A DNA stretch of 64,000 nt from Flavobacteriaceae bacterium (GCA_027490305.1 JAIXYI010000056.1:1-64000), one strand, 5' to 3'. Shown: positions 16,741 through 25,096, numbered from the stretch's first letter. Program-made: numbers and translations. The notes: a model not told the origin generated them from the letters alone.

Positions 16741-17663
16741 GTACATGCATACGCATCGGAACGCGCGACAGCGAATTGGCGTTGTGGCAAGCCCATACGG
16801 TGGAAGCCCACCTGAACGCCCTCGGATACGAAACCGAAATCGTCGCCGTCAAGTCGACGGGTGATCTCATCCTCGACAAGCCCCTTTACGAACTCGGCAT
16901 CACCGGCATCTTTACCAAAACCCTTGACATTGCGATGATCAACGGCCAGGTTGATATCGCCGTGCATTCGATGAAAGACGTGCCTACGGCCTTGCCGCGC
17001 GGTATTGTGCAGGCGGCGGCACTCGAACGCGCGGATGTATCGGATATCCTTGTATATAAAACGAATCTTGATTTCCTCGGATCGGAAGGAACCATCGCAA
17101 CCGGAAGCCTGCGTCGTCGGGCCCAATGGTTGCACCGCTACCCGCATCACGGGGTAGAAGACCTGAGAGGAAACGTCAATACCCGCCTTGCAAAACTGGC
17201 CGACAATGACTGGAACGGCGCGATTTTCGCCGCGGCCGGACTCGAACGTATCGACAAAACACCACCGAAGCATATCGTGCTCGACTGGATGCTTCCTGCT
17301 CCGGCACAGGGTGCGATGGTTGTCGTTGCTATGGCGGAAGACCTATTTTGCCGCGAGGCCGTGGGTAAACTCAACGATTTCGATACAGAGATCGCCACCC
17401 GGGTAGAGCGTGATTTTCTTCGCAAACTCGAAGGGGGCTGCACGGCTCCAATTGGGGCGTTGGCCACCATCGAACGAAACGAAATCCGGTTTCGCGGGGC
17501 GCTGTTCTCCCTCGATGGCACGCAGAAAGTAGAGATCGAACGAACGGCTCCCACTACACATTACGCGGCCTTCGGAACCGAATGCGCCGAGGTTATCCTG
17601 GCCAATGGAGGCGTGTCTGTAATGGAACAAATACGGCGTGAACTCAAAGAAAAGGAGTCATGA
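16737..17663 (+). CDS. hemC: Hydroxymethylbilane synthase (porphobilinogen deaminase)
   Basis: A 308-residue enzyme that polymerises four porphobilinogens into hydroxymethylbilane. The N-terminus RIGTRDSELALWQA, the block VDIAVHSMKDVPT with the catalytic Asp (D81), and the arginine-rich TGSLRRRAQ are all present. The dipyrromethane cofactor cysteine is C235 in LEGGCTAPIG. The ATG overlaps the hemA stop (ATGA), and the stop overlaps the hemD start in the same way. HemA, HemC and HemD are therefore translated as a coupled set. Length and motifs are normal for the family. Confidence 0.98.
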   Translation: MSTCIRIGTRDSELALWQAHTVEAHLNALGYETEIVAVKSTGDLILDKPLYELGITGIFTKTLDIAMINGQVDIAVHSMKDVPTALPRGIVQAAALERADVSDILVYKTNLDFLGSEGTIATGSLRRRAQWLHRYPHHGVEDLRGNVNTRLAKLADNDWNGAIFAAAGLERIDKTPPKHIVLDWMLPAPAQGAMVVVAMAEDLFCREAVGKLNDFDTEIATRVERDFLRKLEGGCTAPIGALATIERNEIRFRGALFSLDGTQKVEIERTAPTTHYAAFGTECAEVILANGGVSVMEQIRRELKEKES

Positions 17664-18352
17664 CGCGCATCCTTTCCACCAAAAGACTGCAGTCGAACCA
17701 AAAGCAATTCCTTCTGAACGCCGGATTATCGGTGATCGAAGCCGACTTTATTTCGGTGAAAACGCGTCCCTTCACGCTCTCGAACGTCGGTGAATACCTA
17801 ATTTTTACCAGTGCGAATGCGGTCAAAGCGGTTGACGCACATCCCGACGTGCAGGACGTTCGCCGCCGACCCGTTTTCTGTGTCGGTACCAAAACGGCCG
17901 ACCTGCTCGATCAAAGAGGGTTCACGGTACTGGCTTCGGAAGACAATGCCGCACACTTGTCGGACCACATCATAGGCACATACCGCGACGCGTCATTCAC
18001 TTTTTTTTCCGGAACGATGCGTCTTGACACACTGCCCACGCGATTGTCATCGGCCGGTGTGCAATGCAATGAAATAGAAGTCTACGAAACCGACCTGACA
18101 CCAGTAAAATTGGATACGCCCGTTGACGGTATCCTGTTTTTCAGTCCGTCGGCCGTAACAAGTTTCGTGCGCGCCAACACCTTATCGACCCAAACCTGCT
18201 TTTGCATTGGCGCGACAACAGCTTCGGCTGTCGCACAGTATAGTACTGATTCGAATCCAGTCATCCCGACGAATACCGTCATCTCTCATAAACCGACGAT
18301 TGAGAATACGATTGTGCAGTGTATCAACTACTACAAAACCTTAGCGTCTTAG
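17660..18352 (+). CDS. hemD: Uroporphyrinogen-III synthase
   Basis: A 230-residue, poorly conserved but recognisable HemD, which cyclises hydroxymethylbilane with inversion of ring D. Typical elements are the early segment NVGEYLIFTSANAVKAV and the later GILFFSPSAVTSFV and CIGATTASAV, the two-domain pattern of this family. Position immediately after hemC with a 4-nt ATGA overlap gives strong support. The last codons (ACC TTA GCG TCT TAG) coincide with the start of an 8-nt-period repeat array that continues into the spacer before hemE. The C-terminal residues may therefore have been supplied by that repeat. Confidence 0.92.
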   Translation: MTRILSTKRLQSNQKQFLLNAGLSVIEADFISVKTRPFTLSNVGEYLIFTSANAVKAVDAHPDVQDVRRRPVFCVGTKTADLLDQRGFTVLASEDNAAHLSDHIIGTYRDASFTFFSGTMRLDTLPTRLSSAGVQCNEIEVYETDLTPVKLDTPVDGILFFSPSAVTSFVRANTLSTQTCFCIGATTASAVAQYSTDSNPVIPTNTVISHKPTIENTIVQCINYYKTLAS

Positions 18353-18363
18353 CGCCTTCGTGG
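18339..18363 (+). repeat. Octameric repeat array overlapping the hemD stop codon
   Basis: Units CCTTAGCG, TCTTAGCG and CCTTCGTGG in direct succession run across the hemD stop codon (18350-18352). A related CCCTCGTGG recurs near the hemE start (about 18395-18403). It resembles the period-8 arms of the suf cassettes but carries no gene and no inverted partner. Confidence 0.55.
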
Positions 18364-18412
18364 TCCTGTCATTCCCAACAAAAAAACAAGAAAGCCCTCG
18401 TGGCCCATCACT

Positions 18413-19438
18413 ATGATAAAAAACGATCTCTTCCTCAAAGCCCTCAACAACGAAACCGTCGAACGTCCACCCGTTTGGATGATGCGCCAGGCCGGTCGCT
18501 ACCTGCCTGAGTTCCGTGCACTTCGCGATAAATACGACTTTTTCACGCGCTGCCGCACCCCCGAGCTCGCCGCCGAAATCACCGTGCAGCCCATCCGCAT
18601 CATACAACCCGATGCCGCTATCCTGTTCTCTGACATCCTTGTCGTGCCACAGGCCATGAACATCGAGGTTGAGATGAAAGAGAGCGTAGGCCCCTTCCTG
18701 CCGAACCCCATCCGCTCGGCGAAGGACGTAGAAAACGTCATCGTGCCCGACATCCATGAAACGCTCGGCTACGTCATGGATGCCATCAAGCTCACCAAAG
18801 AGATGCTCGCCGATGAAGTGCCACTAATCGGCTTTGCCGGCTCGCCCTGGACGATCTTCTGCTATGCCGTGGAAGGTCGCGGTTCGAAGAGCTTCGATAC
18901 CGCCAAAGGCTTCTGCTTCACGCATCCGGAAGCCGCACATACGCTGTTGCAGAAAATCACTGACACCACCATCGCCTACCTGAAAGAGAAAGTCAAAGCC
19001 GGTGTCAATGCCGTTCAGGTCTTCGATTCGTGGGGCGGAATGCTGTCACCGGTCGACTATCAGGAATTCTCCTGGCAGTACATCAACCAGATCGTCGAGG
19101 CATTGGCGCCCGAGACCAAGGTCATCGTCTTCGGAAAAGGCTGCTGGTTTGCCCTGGGCGAAATGGAAAAATCAAAAGCATCGGCATTGGGCGTCGACTG
19201 GACGTGCTCACCGCGGAACGCGCGCTACCTTTCGGGCGGACGGATTACGCTGCAAGGCAACTTCGACCCGTCAAGACTGCTGTCGCCCATCCCCACCATC
19301 AAAAAAATGGTGCACCAGATGATCGACGAGTTCGGAAAAGACAATTATATCGTTAACCTGGGCCATGGCATCCTCCCGAACATTCCGGTGGATCATGCAA
19401 GGGCATTTGTAGATGCTGTAAAAGAATACCGATTATGA
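18413..19438 (+). CDS. hemE: Uroporphyrinogen decarboxylase
   Basis: A 341-residue enzyme that decarboxylates uroporphyrinogen III to coproporphyrinogen III. The N-terminal signature [20 protein letters not shown] carries the substrate-binding arginines. [14 protein letters not shown] contains the catalytic Asp. [16 protein letters not shown] and [14 protein letters not shown] are further family blocks. The spacer of 60 bp from hemD is the widest gap in the first half of the operon and holds a repeat array. The stop overlaps the next gene by ATGA. The reading frame begins [14 protein letters not shown], the usual HemE start. Confidence 0.97.
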   Translation: MIKNDLFLKALNNETVERPPVWMMRQAGRYLPEFRALRDKYDFFTRCRTPELAAEITVQPIRIIQPDAAILFSDILVVPQAMNIEVEMKESVGPFLPNPIRSAKDVENVIVPDIHETLGYVMDAIKLTKEMLADEVPLIGFAGSPWTIFCYAVEGRGSKSFDTAKGFCFTHPEAAHTLLQKITDTTIAYLKEKVKAGVNAVQVFDSWGGMLSPVDYQEFSWQYINQIVEALAPETKVIVFGKGCWFALGEMEKSKASALGVDWTCSPRNARYLSGGRITLQGNFDPSRLLSPIPTIKKMVHQMIDEFGKDNYIVNLGHGILPNIPVDHARAFVDAVKEYRL

Positions 19439-19851
19439 GAAAAATGCTGCTTTTGCTTGTTGTACTTTGCGCGGCCTGCAAAACGTATACAGTTGACCCG
19501 GAGTCATTTAGGCAACAAATGAAAAGCGCTAATATGAAGGAAGTGCGTGTCAACGATCCTATGTTCATTGGCGGCACCATTACGTATTATGCCAATTCGC
19601 TGAAAGGCATTTCGGTAGTGGATAAGAAAGGAAATCCCTTTTATCTCGGAAATTCGCCTTCCATAGAGATGCGTATAACACAAAGGAACGGTAAACGGCG
19701 GATTGTTTATTTCGACACAGTGGAACTACGGAATGATACGCTGTACGGTAGGGGCTCGAAACTCCTCAACATAGCGTACCGGAAAATACTCTTCGACAGC
19801 ATCGTAAAAATTGAGTTGCAGGACGGCGGGAAAAATTTCCACTACCAATGA
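19435..19851 (+). CDS. Small lipoprotein embedded between hemE and hemF, function unknown
   Basis: A 138-residue protein that I do not recognise. A short signal peptide ends in the lipobox LCAAC (C15), so it should be a lipoprotein, probably outer-membrane associated. The mature part has a beta-rich look ([45 protein letters not shown]) and no cysteine, histidine cluster or obvious heme ligand. It overlaps hemE upstream and hemF downstream by 4 nt each (ATGA), so it is translationally coupled to both and very unlikely to be a chance ORF. A role connected with heme or tetrapyrrole handling at the envelope is possible but rests only on position. Confidence 0.8.
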   Translation: MRKMLLLLVVLCAACKTYTVDPESFRQQMKSANMKEVRVNDPMFIGGTITYYANSLKGISVVDKKGNPFYLGNSPSIEMRITQRNGKRRIVYFDTVELRNDTLYGRGSKLLNIAYRKILFDSIVKIELQDGGKNFHYQ

Positions 19852-20762
19852 AAGAACGTTTCTTCGATTATATCCACCAGCTCCAGGATACCATCACCAA
19901 CGGCATTGAAGCCATTGACGGCCAAGCCCATTTCCGCGAAGACCGTTGGGACCGTCCGGAAGGCGGTGGCGGCCGCACCCGTGTTATCGAGAACGGGGCG
20001 GTCTTCGAAAAAGGCGGGGTGAACATTTCCGGTGTACACGGCAAACTACCCGAGCCGATGCAAAAAATGTTCGGTGTGGGGGATGTTGATTTTTTCGCGT
20101 GTGGACTCTCACTCGTGCTGCATCCGAAAAACCCGATGGTGCCCACCGTGCATGCCAATTGGCGGTATTTTGAGATGTATGACGAGAACGGCGCCGTGGT
20201 CGACAGTTGGTTCGGCGGAGGTCAGGATCTAACGCCGTATTACCTTTTCGACGAAGACGCCGTGCATTTCCATACCGTTTGTAAAGACGCCTGCGACCGC
20301 CATGATGCTGCGTTCTATCCGAAATACAAAAAACAGTGCGACACATATTTCTGGAACGCCCACAGACACGAAGCGCGCGGTGTTGGCGGCCTGTTTTTTG
20401 ACTATTGCCGAGCCGATGAAAATCGCACAATGGACGACTGGCATGCCTTCGTCACCGATGTGGGCGATAGTTTCCTGTCCGCCTATGGTCCGATTGCCGA
20501 GAAGCGTAAAAACATGCCGTATACGGGCGAGCAACGTACCTGGCAGGAAATCCGCCGTGGGCGCTATGTCGAGTTCAACCTCGTACACGATAAGGGAACG
20601 CTTTTTGGCTTGCGTACCAATGGGCGCATCGAGAGTATCCTGATGAGCCTTCCGCCGCATGTGCAGTGGGTATATGACCACCATCCCGAGCCGGGATCGG
20701 AAGAAGCCCGATTAGTCGCGGTATTGCAGCGGCCGGTGGATTGGTTAGGAGTTGACAGGTGA
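19848..20762 (+). CDS. hemF: Oxygen-dependent coproporphyrinogen III oxidase
   Basis: A 304-residue aerobic HemF, which uses O2 to convert coproporphyrinogen III to protoporphyrinogen IX. Characteristic blocks are the glycine-rich RPEGGGGRTRVIENGAVFEKGGVN, GGGQDLTPYYLFDED, HRHEARGVGGLFFDY and RRGRYVEFNLVHDKGT. The oxygen-dependent enzyme, together with HemJ, indicates heme synthesis by the protoporphyrin route under aerobic conditions. No hemN or hemQ is present in the window. The start overlaps the stop of the small lipoprotein gene. A 210-bp spacer containing a long inverted repeat separates it from hemB. Confidence 0.97.
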   Translation: MKERFFDYIHQLQDTITNGIEAIDGQAHFREDRWDRPEGGGGRTRVIENGAVFEKGGVNISGVHGKLPEPMQKMFGVGDVDFFACGLSLVLHPKNPMVPTVHANWRYFEMYDENGAVVDSWFGGGQDLTPYYLFDEDAVHFHTVCKDACDRHDAAFYPKYKKQCDTYFWNAHRHEARGVGGLFFDYCRADENRTMDDWHAFVTDVGDSFLSAYGPIAEKRKNMPYTGEQRTWQEIRRGRYVEFNLVHDKGTLFGLRTNGRIESILMSLPPHVQWVYDHHPEPGSEEARLVAVLQRPVDWLGVDR

Positions 20763-20797
20763 AGCACGCCACATCCCTGGTGACAATTAACAAAAAG

Positions 20798-20907
20798 TGC
20801 GGTTTTCCCGCACGGATATGTCGCCGGAAAAAGGTAGTTTGCCTTTGGGGAGGGGCCATCGGCGTCCCTACGAAAAATGACACGAAATTGGATACGGGAA
20901 AACCGCA
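20798..20907. repeat. 12-bp inverted repeat spanning the hemF-hemB spacer
   Basis: TGCGGTTTTCCC at 20798-20809 is exactly complementary to GGGAAAACCGCA at 20896-20907. The left copy also forms a small hairpin by itself (GTGCGG / CCGCAC). In the transcript a long-range stem would enclose about 86 nt upstream of hemB. Neither arm has a following T-run, so it does not look like a simple terminator. Confidence 0.5.
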
Positions 20908-20972
20908 TCATTTGTTAAAATTTGATTCAGAAGGTTTTTAAGCCCAGATAACACAAAACAAAAAACAACACT

Positions 20973-21965
20973 ATGTTCCCTCTCCAACGAGGCCGCCGCC
21001 TCCGCACCAACGACGCCATCCGTTCCATCGTCAGGGAAACGCACCTGACGCCGAACGATTTTATGTTCCCGATGTTTATTGCAGAGGGAAAAGGGTACCA
21101 ATCTGAGATACCGTCCATGCCGGGAATTTACAGGCGCTCGCTTGACCTCACCGTAAAAGAGGTCAAAGAACTCTGGAACCTGGGCATCAAAGCCGTCAAT
21201 ATCTACGTCAAGGTAGACGACAACCTGAAAGACAACACCGGTAAGGAAGCCTGGAACCCAGATGGACTCATGCAACGCGCCATTCGTGCCATCAAAGACG
21301 CCGTGCCCGGCATGATTGTCATGCCTGATGTGGCGCTCGATCCGTATTCTATCTACGGTCATGACGGCATTATCGCCAACGGTGATATCGCGAACGATGC
21401 GACCAACGATGCCTTGGTGCGCATGGCGCTCTCACACGCTGCGGCGGGCGCTGATTTCGTGGCACCCAGCGATATGATGGACGGTCGTGTGTTGGCCCTG
21501 CGGACGGCGCTTGAAGAAAATGGCTACCACAACGTAGGTATCATGAGCTACAGCGCGAAGTATGCCTCGTCGTTCTACGGTCCGTTTCGCGATGCGCTCG
21601 ATTCGGCGCCGGTCGACTCACAGGACATTCCGAAAGACAAGAAAACCTACCAGATGGATTATGCGAACCGCATCGAAGCCATCAAAGAAGCGCTGATGGA
21701 CGTAGAAGAAGGCGCCGATATCGTCATGGTGAAGCCCGGAATCGCCTATCTCGACATTGTGCGCGAGGTGAAGAATGCGGTGAACGTGCCCGTATCGGTT
21801 TTTCACGTGTCGGGCGAATACGCCATGATCAAAGCCGCCGCCGAACGGGGCTGGCTCGACCACGACAAAATCATGATTGAGCAGTTGTATTGCATCAAAC
21901 GCGCCGGTGCCGACCTGATTTCGACCTATTTCGCGAAGGAGGCCGCTATATTGCTGAACCGATGA
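20973..21965 (+). CDS. hemB: Delta-aminolevulinic acid dehydratase (porphobilinogen synthase)
   Basis: A 330-residue enzyme that condenses two 5-aminolevulinates to porphobilinogen. The Schiff-base lysines lie in MSYSAKYASSFYGPFRDA and MVKPGIAYLDIV. In the metal-binding segment the sequence reads DVALDPYSIYGHDG. The zinc-binding cysteines of the E. coli type are replaced by Ala/Asp/Tyr, so this is an Asp-rich, Mg-dependent type. It has its own 210-bp upstream region and may be transcribed partly independently of hemA-hemF. Its stop overlaps the start of the cytochrome c gene (ATGA). Confidence 0.97.
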   Translation: MFPLQRGRRLRTNDAIRSIVRETHLTPNDFMFPMFIAEGKGYQSEIPSMPGIYRRSLDLTVKEVKELWNLGIKAVNIYVKVDDNLKDNTGKEAWNPDGLMQRAIRAIKDAVPGMIVMPDVALDPYSIYGHDGIIANGDIANDATNDALVRMALSHAAAGADFVAPSDMMDGRVLALRTALEENGYHNVGIMSYSAKYASSFYGPFRDALDSAPVDSQDIPKDKKTYQMDYANRIEAIKEALMDVEEGADIVMVKPGIAYLDIVREVKNAVNVPVSVFHVSGEYAMIKAAAERGWLDHDKIMIEQLYCIKRAGADLISTYFAKEAAILLNR

Positions 21966-22339
21966 GAAAGTGCTTGTTAACCTTATTGACGCTGGCCCTG
22001 GTCGCGTGCGGAAAAGAACCGAAGACCGGTAGCAGTGACACTCAAGCCAAGGCAGCCACTCCGGAAGCCCTTGGCAAGGAGATTTTTGAAGGGAAAGGAA
22101 ACTGCGTCGCCTGCCACTTGCCGGATAAGACGTCAGTCGGCCCTTCAATTATAGCCATTGCTAATGCCTATAAGGGCAAAAAAGGCGCGATGGCGGCGTT
22201 TTTGAACGAGGAGGGAGATCCAATTGTGGATCCGGAGAAATACGCGGTGATGAAGACAAATTTCGCCATCACGAAGGCGATGACGGCCGAAGAGCGCGAG
22301 GCTTTGGAATCGTACGTTTCTACCTACGCCCAACCGTAG
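21962..22339 (+). CDS. Small c-type cytochrome lipoprotein
   Basis: A 125-residue class I-like cytochrome c. A signal peptide with the lipobox LVAC (C16) is followed by a linker, a single heme-binding motif CVACH near residues 46-50 (NCVACHLPDKTSVGPS), and a plausible Met axial ligand further on (MKTNFAITKAMTAEE). It should be exported and membrane-tethered, with heme attached in the periplasm. The start MRKCLLTLLTLA at 21962 overlaps the hemB stop. The upstream open frame is hemB read out of phase. Its place at the end of the heme operon links heme supply with a heme-requiring protein. The electron partner is unknown. Confidence 0.9.
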   Translation: MRKCLLTLLTLALVACGKEPKTGSSDTQAKAATPEALGKEIFEGKGNCVACHLPDKTSVGPSIIAIANAYKGKKGAMAAFLNEEGDPIVDPEKYAVMKTNFAITKAMTAEEREALESYVSTYAQP

Positions 22340-22374
22340 TGGATGGGACGTAAATTACTCCTACATTTCAAGCG

Positions 22375-22527
22375 AGAAACTATCGCAGCCCGGATGGAAG
22401 CGGCAGCCTTTTGAAGGGACGGCCGTGCTGTTGCCGGCAACGGCAGCGACCGCAGGAAGCTCGACGGGGCCGTTGCAATCGCCGGACGGACCGAAAAAGC
22501 TAGAGCGGACAGCCGGATTAGCTGCCC
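22375..22527 (+). ncRNA. Candidate structured RNA (flavobacterial recurrent element, possibly Flavo-1-like)
   Basis: This 150-nt stretch between the convergent cytochrome c and sufD genes has no convincing ORF but strong pairing potential. GGCAGC (22402-22407) pairs with GCTGCC (22521-22526). Inside this, ACGGCC (22419-22424) pairs with GGCCGT (22468-22473), and GTTGCCGGCAAC is self-complementary. The outer blocks AGCCCGGATGGAAGCGG and AGCGGACAGCCGGATTAGC look like an element I recall recurring in Flavobacterium intergenic regions with a variable centre. That is memory, not a search result. Whether it equals the Rfam Flavo-1 motif, and which strand is the functional RNA, is not established. 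Confidence 0.5.
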
Positions 22528-22534
22528 AAAAACA

Positions 22535-23851
22535 CTACAAATCGAACCCGAGATTCACTCCCAATTTCGTAGCGATCAACTTCGTGATACGTTGCTTAAG
22601 GGCCGGAATCCGGATGCTTTCGATGGCTTCGTTTGAGAACGCGAACAACAGCAACGCTTTGGCTTCTTTTTCAGGGATGCCGCGCTGGCGCATATAGAAC
22701 ATCGCGCTTTCGTCGAGTTGGCCGATGGTGCAGCCGTGGGAACATTTGACGTCGTCGGCGAAGATTTCGAGTTGCGGTTTGGCGTTGATGGTGGCTTTAT
22801 CGCTCAGCAGGATGTTGTTGTTCTGCTGGAAGGCGTCGGTTTTCTGCGCTTCTTTCTCAACGTATATCTTGCCGTTGAAGACACCGGTGGCGCTGTCTGA
22901 CACGATACACTTATAGTTTTGGTGGCTTTCACAGTTCGGCGCGCCGTGGTGCACCAGGGTGTAATGGTCGACGTGCTGTTTCTCGCCGATGATGGTGATG
23001 CCTTTCAACGTGCTGTCAATGCGTTCGCCGAAATGATAGAAGTTGAGGTTGTTGCGGGTGAGATTGCCTCCGAACGAGAACGTATGCACCGACACGACAC
23101 TGTGGTCGTGCTGCGAGATATAGGTGTTATCAACGAGGTTCGCGCTCAGTAGGTCGTTCTGGATTTTATAGTAGTCGACGTTGGCGTATTTGTGCGCAAA
23201 GATCTCGGTCACGGCGTTCGTGAGAACCGGATGGCCGTTGAGGCTTTGGTGGCGCTCAATGATCTGCACCTGTGCGTTTTCACCTACGATCACCAGGTTA
23301 CGCGGCTGCAGCAACAGCGCATGCTCTTTACCGGTCGAGAAATTGATGATTTCGATCGGCTTTTCAACGACGGTGTTCTTTGGGATATTGATATAAGCAC
23401 CTTCGATAGAAAAGGCGGTATTAAGCGACGTGAGGGTCTCGTCCTGGCTCGCGATCTTATTGAAATAATGGTCGATGACCAGCTTGTATTTCGGTTTCGT
23501 CAGCGCGGATGACATGAGGCAGACGTCGAGTCCGTCGTGCGTAGTCGACGACAGGAACGACGCAAATACGCCGTCGACGAAAATGGCTTTGTAGGTGTCG
23601 ATCTCATGCAGGAAGTACTTCCGCACATCGTTGAGTTCAACCGCATTTTCGTTCTTCGGGAAAATCGAATAATCGGTCTTCAGGACGCTGTTGAGCGACG
23701 TATATTTCCAGGCTTCCTCTTTTTTGGAGGGAAATCCTTTTTCTTCGAAGTTCTTCAGTGCCGCCATGCGCACCTCGTGCAAAGACGCATCGGTATCGAC
23801 GTGTTCTTCGAATGCGATGAAAGAGGATAGGAGTTTTTCTTTTAGGTTCAT
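22535..23851 (-). CDS. sufD: Fe-S cluster assembly scaffold protein SufD
   Basis: A 438-residue SufD, the partner of SufB and SufC in the SufBC2D scaffold on which Fe-S clusters are built. The right-handed beta-helix core is rich in short hydrophobic strands. The C-terminal block CSHGCTIGQLDESAMFYMRQRGI(P) contains the conserved Cys/His segment shared by SufB and SufD, followed by EKEAKALLLFAFSNEAIE. I start at MNLKEKLL (23851); an in-frame ATG lies 15 nt upstream at 23866, within a 7-nt-period repeat array. It is the last gene of the sufA-B-C-D operon and runs toward the RNA element at 22375-22527. Confidence 0.95.
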   Translation of the reverse strand: MNLKEKLLSSFIAFEEHVDTDASLHEVRMAALKNFEEKGFPSKKEEAWKYTSLNSVLKTDYSIFPKNENAVELNDVRKYFLHEIDTYKAIFVDGVFASFLSSTTHDGLDVCLMSSALTKPKYKLVIDHYFNKIASQDETLTSLNTAFSIEGAYINIPKNTVVEKPIEIINFSTGKEHALLLQPRNLVIVGENAQVQIIERHQSLNGHPVLTNAVTEIFAHKYANVDYYKIQNDLLSANLVDNTYISQHDHSVVSVHTFSFGGNLTRNNLNFYHFGERIDSTLKGITIIGEKQHVDHYTLVHHGAPNCESHQNYKCIVSDSATGVFNGKIYVEKEAQKTDAFQQNNNILLSDKATINAKPQLEIFADDVKCSHGCTIGQLDESAMFYMRQRGIPEKEAKALLLFAFSNEAIESIRIPALKQRITKLIATKLGVNLGFDL

Positions 23852-23857
23852 GTTTTG

Positions 23858-23943
23858 AAGTAACAAGTAGCGAGTAGCAAGAGATTGGGGCTTAGGTTCT
23901 TAACGGCGCTAGCCGCTCACCTCTTTCTTCTTACCTCTCTCCG
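23858..23943 (-). repeat. Paired heptameric arrays filling the sufC-sufD spacer (gene-less cassette relic)
   Basis: In transcript sense, an array of AGGTAAG/AAGAAAG-type units begins 2 nt after the sufC stop (23943-23916). A second array of GCTACTC/GCTACTT/GTTACTT units (23885-23858) ends 6 nt before the sufD start, with about 30 nt between. AGGTAAGAAG of the first can pair with CTTGTTACTT of the second at 9 of 10 positions including one G-U; the rest pairs poorly. No ORF lies between the arms. Confidence 0.6.
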
Positions 23944-23944
23944 T

Positions 23945-24691
23945 TCAATTCTCGGCCTTAATCCAGTCGTATCCTTTTTCTTCCAGTTCATACGCCAGTT
24001 CCTTACCGCCGGATTTTACGATTTTTCCGTTGTAAAGTACGTGTACGAAATCGGGCACGATATAATCGAGGAGGCGTTGGTAATGGGTGATGACCACGAT
24101 GGCATTATCGTCGCTTTTCAGTTTGTTGACGCCGTTGGCCACGATGCGCAGCGCGTCGATGTCGAGTCCGGAATCGGTTTCGTCAAGGATCGCCAACTTC
24201 GGTTCCAGCATCGCCATCTGGAAGATTTCGTTCCGTTTTTTCTCACCGCCGGAAAACCCTTCGTTGAGCGAACGCGACAGGAACTTGCGGTCGATTTCAA
24301 GCAATTCCGATTTTTCGCGGATGAGCTTCAGCATTTCGTTGGCGGGCATCTCCTCTTTCCCGTTGGCTTTACGGGTTTCATTGATGGCCGTTTTCATGAA
24401 GTTCGTGACCGATACACCCGGTATCTCGACCGGATATTGAAACGAAAGGAAAACACCTTTGTGGGCGCGTTCTTCCGGCGCCATTTCTGAGATGTCTTCT
24501 CCGTCAAGGAAGACTTCCCCTTCGGTCACTTCGTATTTCTCATTCCCGGCAATCACGGCGGAAAGAGTCGATTTCCCCGATCCGTTTGGCCCCATAATGG
24601 CGTGTACCTCACCGGCTTTCACGGTTAGGTTGATGCCTTTGAGGATGTCTTTATCTTCTACTTTGGCGTGTAGGTTTTTTATTTCTAGCAT
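23945..24691 (-). CDS. sufC: Fe-S cluster assembly ATPase SufC
   Basis: A 248-residue ABC-type ATPase that drives the SufBC2D scaffold. It has Walker [10 protein letters not shown] near residue 36, the ABC signature [10 protein letters not shown], Walker [13 protein letters not shown], and the H-loop in [10 protein letters not shown]. The frame extends upstream to 24742, but those residues ([17 protein letters not shown]) are translated from the AT-rich 8-nt repeat arm, so I start at [10 protein letters not shown]. The start codon lies only 7 nt downstream of the inverted-repeat arm of cassette A. A folded arm could therefore affect sufC translation. Confidence 0.97.
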   Translation of the reverse strand: MLEIKNLHAKVEDKDILKGINLTVKAGEVHAIMGPNGSGKSTLSAVIAGNEKYEVTEGEVFLDGEDISEMAPEERAHKGVFLSFQYPVEIPGVSVTNFMKTAINETRKANGKEEMPANEMLKLIREKSELLEIDRKFLSRSLNEGFSGGEKKRNEIFQMAMLEPKLAILDETDSGLDIDALRIVANGVNKLKSDDNAIVVITHYQRLLDYIVPDFVHVLYNGKIVKSGGKELAYELEEKGYDWIKAEN

Positions 24692-24698
24692 TCGTTCA

Positions 24699-24734
24699 AT
24701 TTGAAAATTTGAAGATTTGGAAATTTGAAAATGG
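24699..24734 (-). repeat. Right inverted-repeat arm of cassette A
   Basis: Period-8 array of TTTGAAAA-related units, 36 nt. It is the near-exact inverted copy of 25093-25128 (two differences) and sits 7 nt upstream of the sufC start codon. Confidence 0.85.
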
Positions 24735-24745
24735 CGGTTCACGTT

Positions 24746-25096
24746 TCAAACCCGTACCTTCGATGATATGATGATTTTGTTTACGATTCGTGATATGGTT
24801 TGCAGGTTGGAGGACAGCACGTCGCAAGGGGGAAATCCTTCTGACAAGGCACACAGTTCCAACCAGTATAATGTCTCTTCAATTTCTTTGGCGGCAATCT
24901 TGAATTTGTGGATGAAGTCGGCTTTGCTCTCCGCATTCTGTGCCTCGCGGATGTTCGCGCCGATGCTCGTGCCCGATTTTAGGAGCTGGTTTGCGATTAC
25001 AAAATGCCGGCTATCCTGTAACACACCGCAATAGCGGATGATTTCGAGCGCGAACTCGAAGGATAGTTTGACAATGATGTTCTCGCGGTCTTCCAT
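24746..25096 (-). CDS. Four-helix-bundle protein (S23/23S rRNA IVS-type), cassette A
   Basis: 116 residues from MEDRENII. It belongs to the four-helix-bundle family named after proteins encoded in 23S rRNA intervening sequences. The family core is visible: HFVIANQLLKSGTSIGANI followed by REAQNAESKADFIHKFKIA and a last pair of amphipathic helices (EIEETLYWLELC..., ISRIVNKIII). Relatives (S23 and the DGR accessory protein Avd) form homopentameric barrels that bind nucleic acid. The start codon is at the inner edge of the left inverted repeat. The frame upstream to 25135 is repeat sequence and overlaps the sufB stop. No known role in Fe-S assembly. Confidence 0.88.
   Translation of the reverse strand: MEDRENIIVKLSFEFALEIIRYCGVLQDSRHFVIANQLLKSGTSIGANIREAQNAESKADFIHKFKIAAKEIEETLYWLELCALSEGFPPCDVLSSNLQTISRIVNKIIISSKVRV

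Noticed and set aside
16194..17273. 359-codon frame on the minus strand opposite hemA and hemC
   Set aside because: Antisense of two overlapping, well-conserved genes; the product is compositionally odd and has no family features.
24692..24742. N-terminal extension of sufC
   Set aside because: It would translate the AT-rich octamer arm of cassette A; the ABC domain starts at [10 protein letters not shown].
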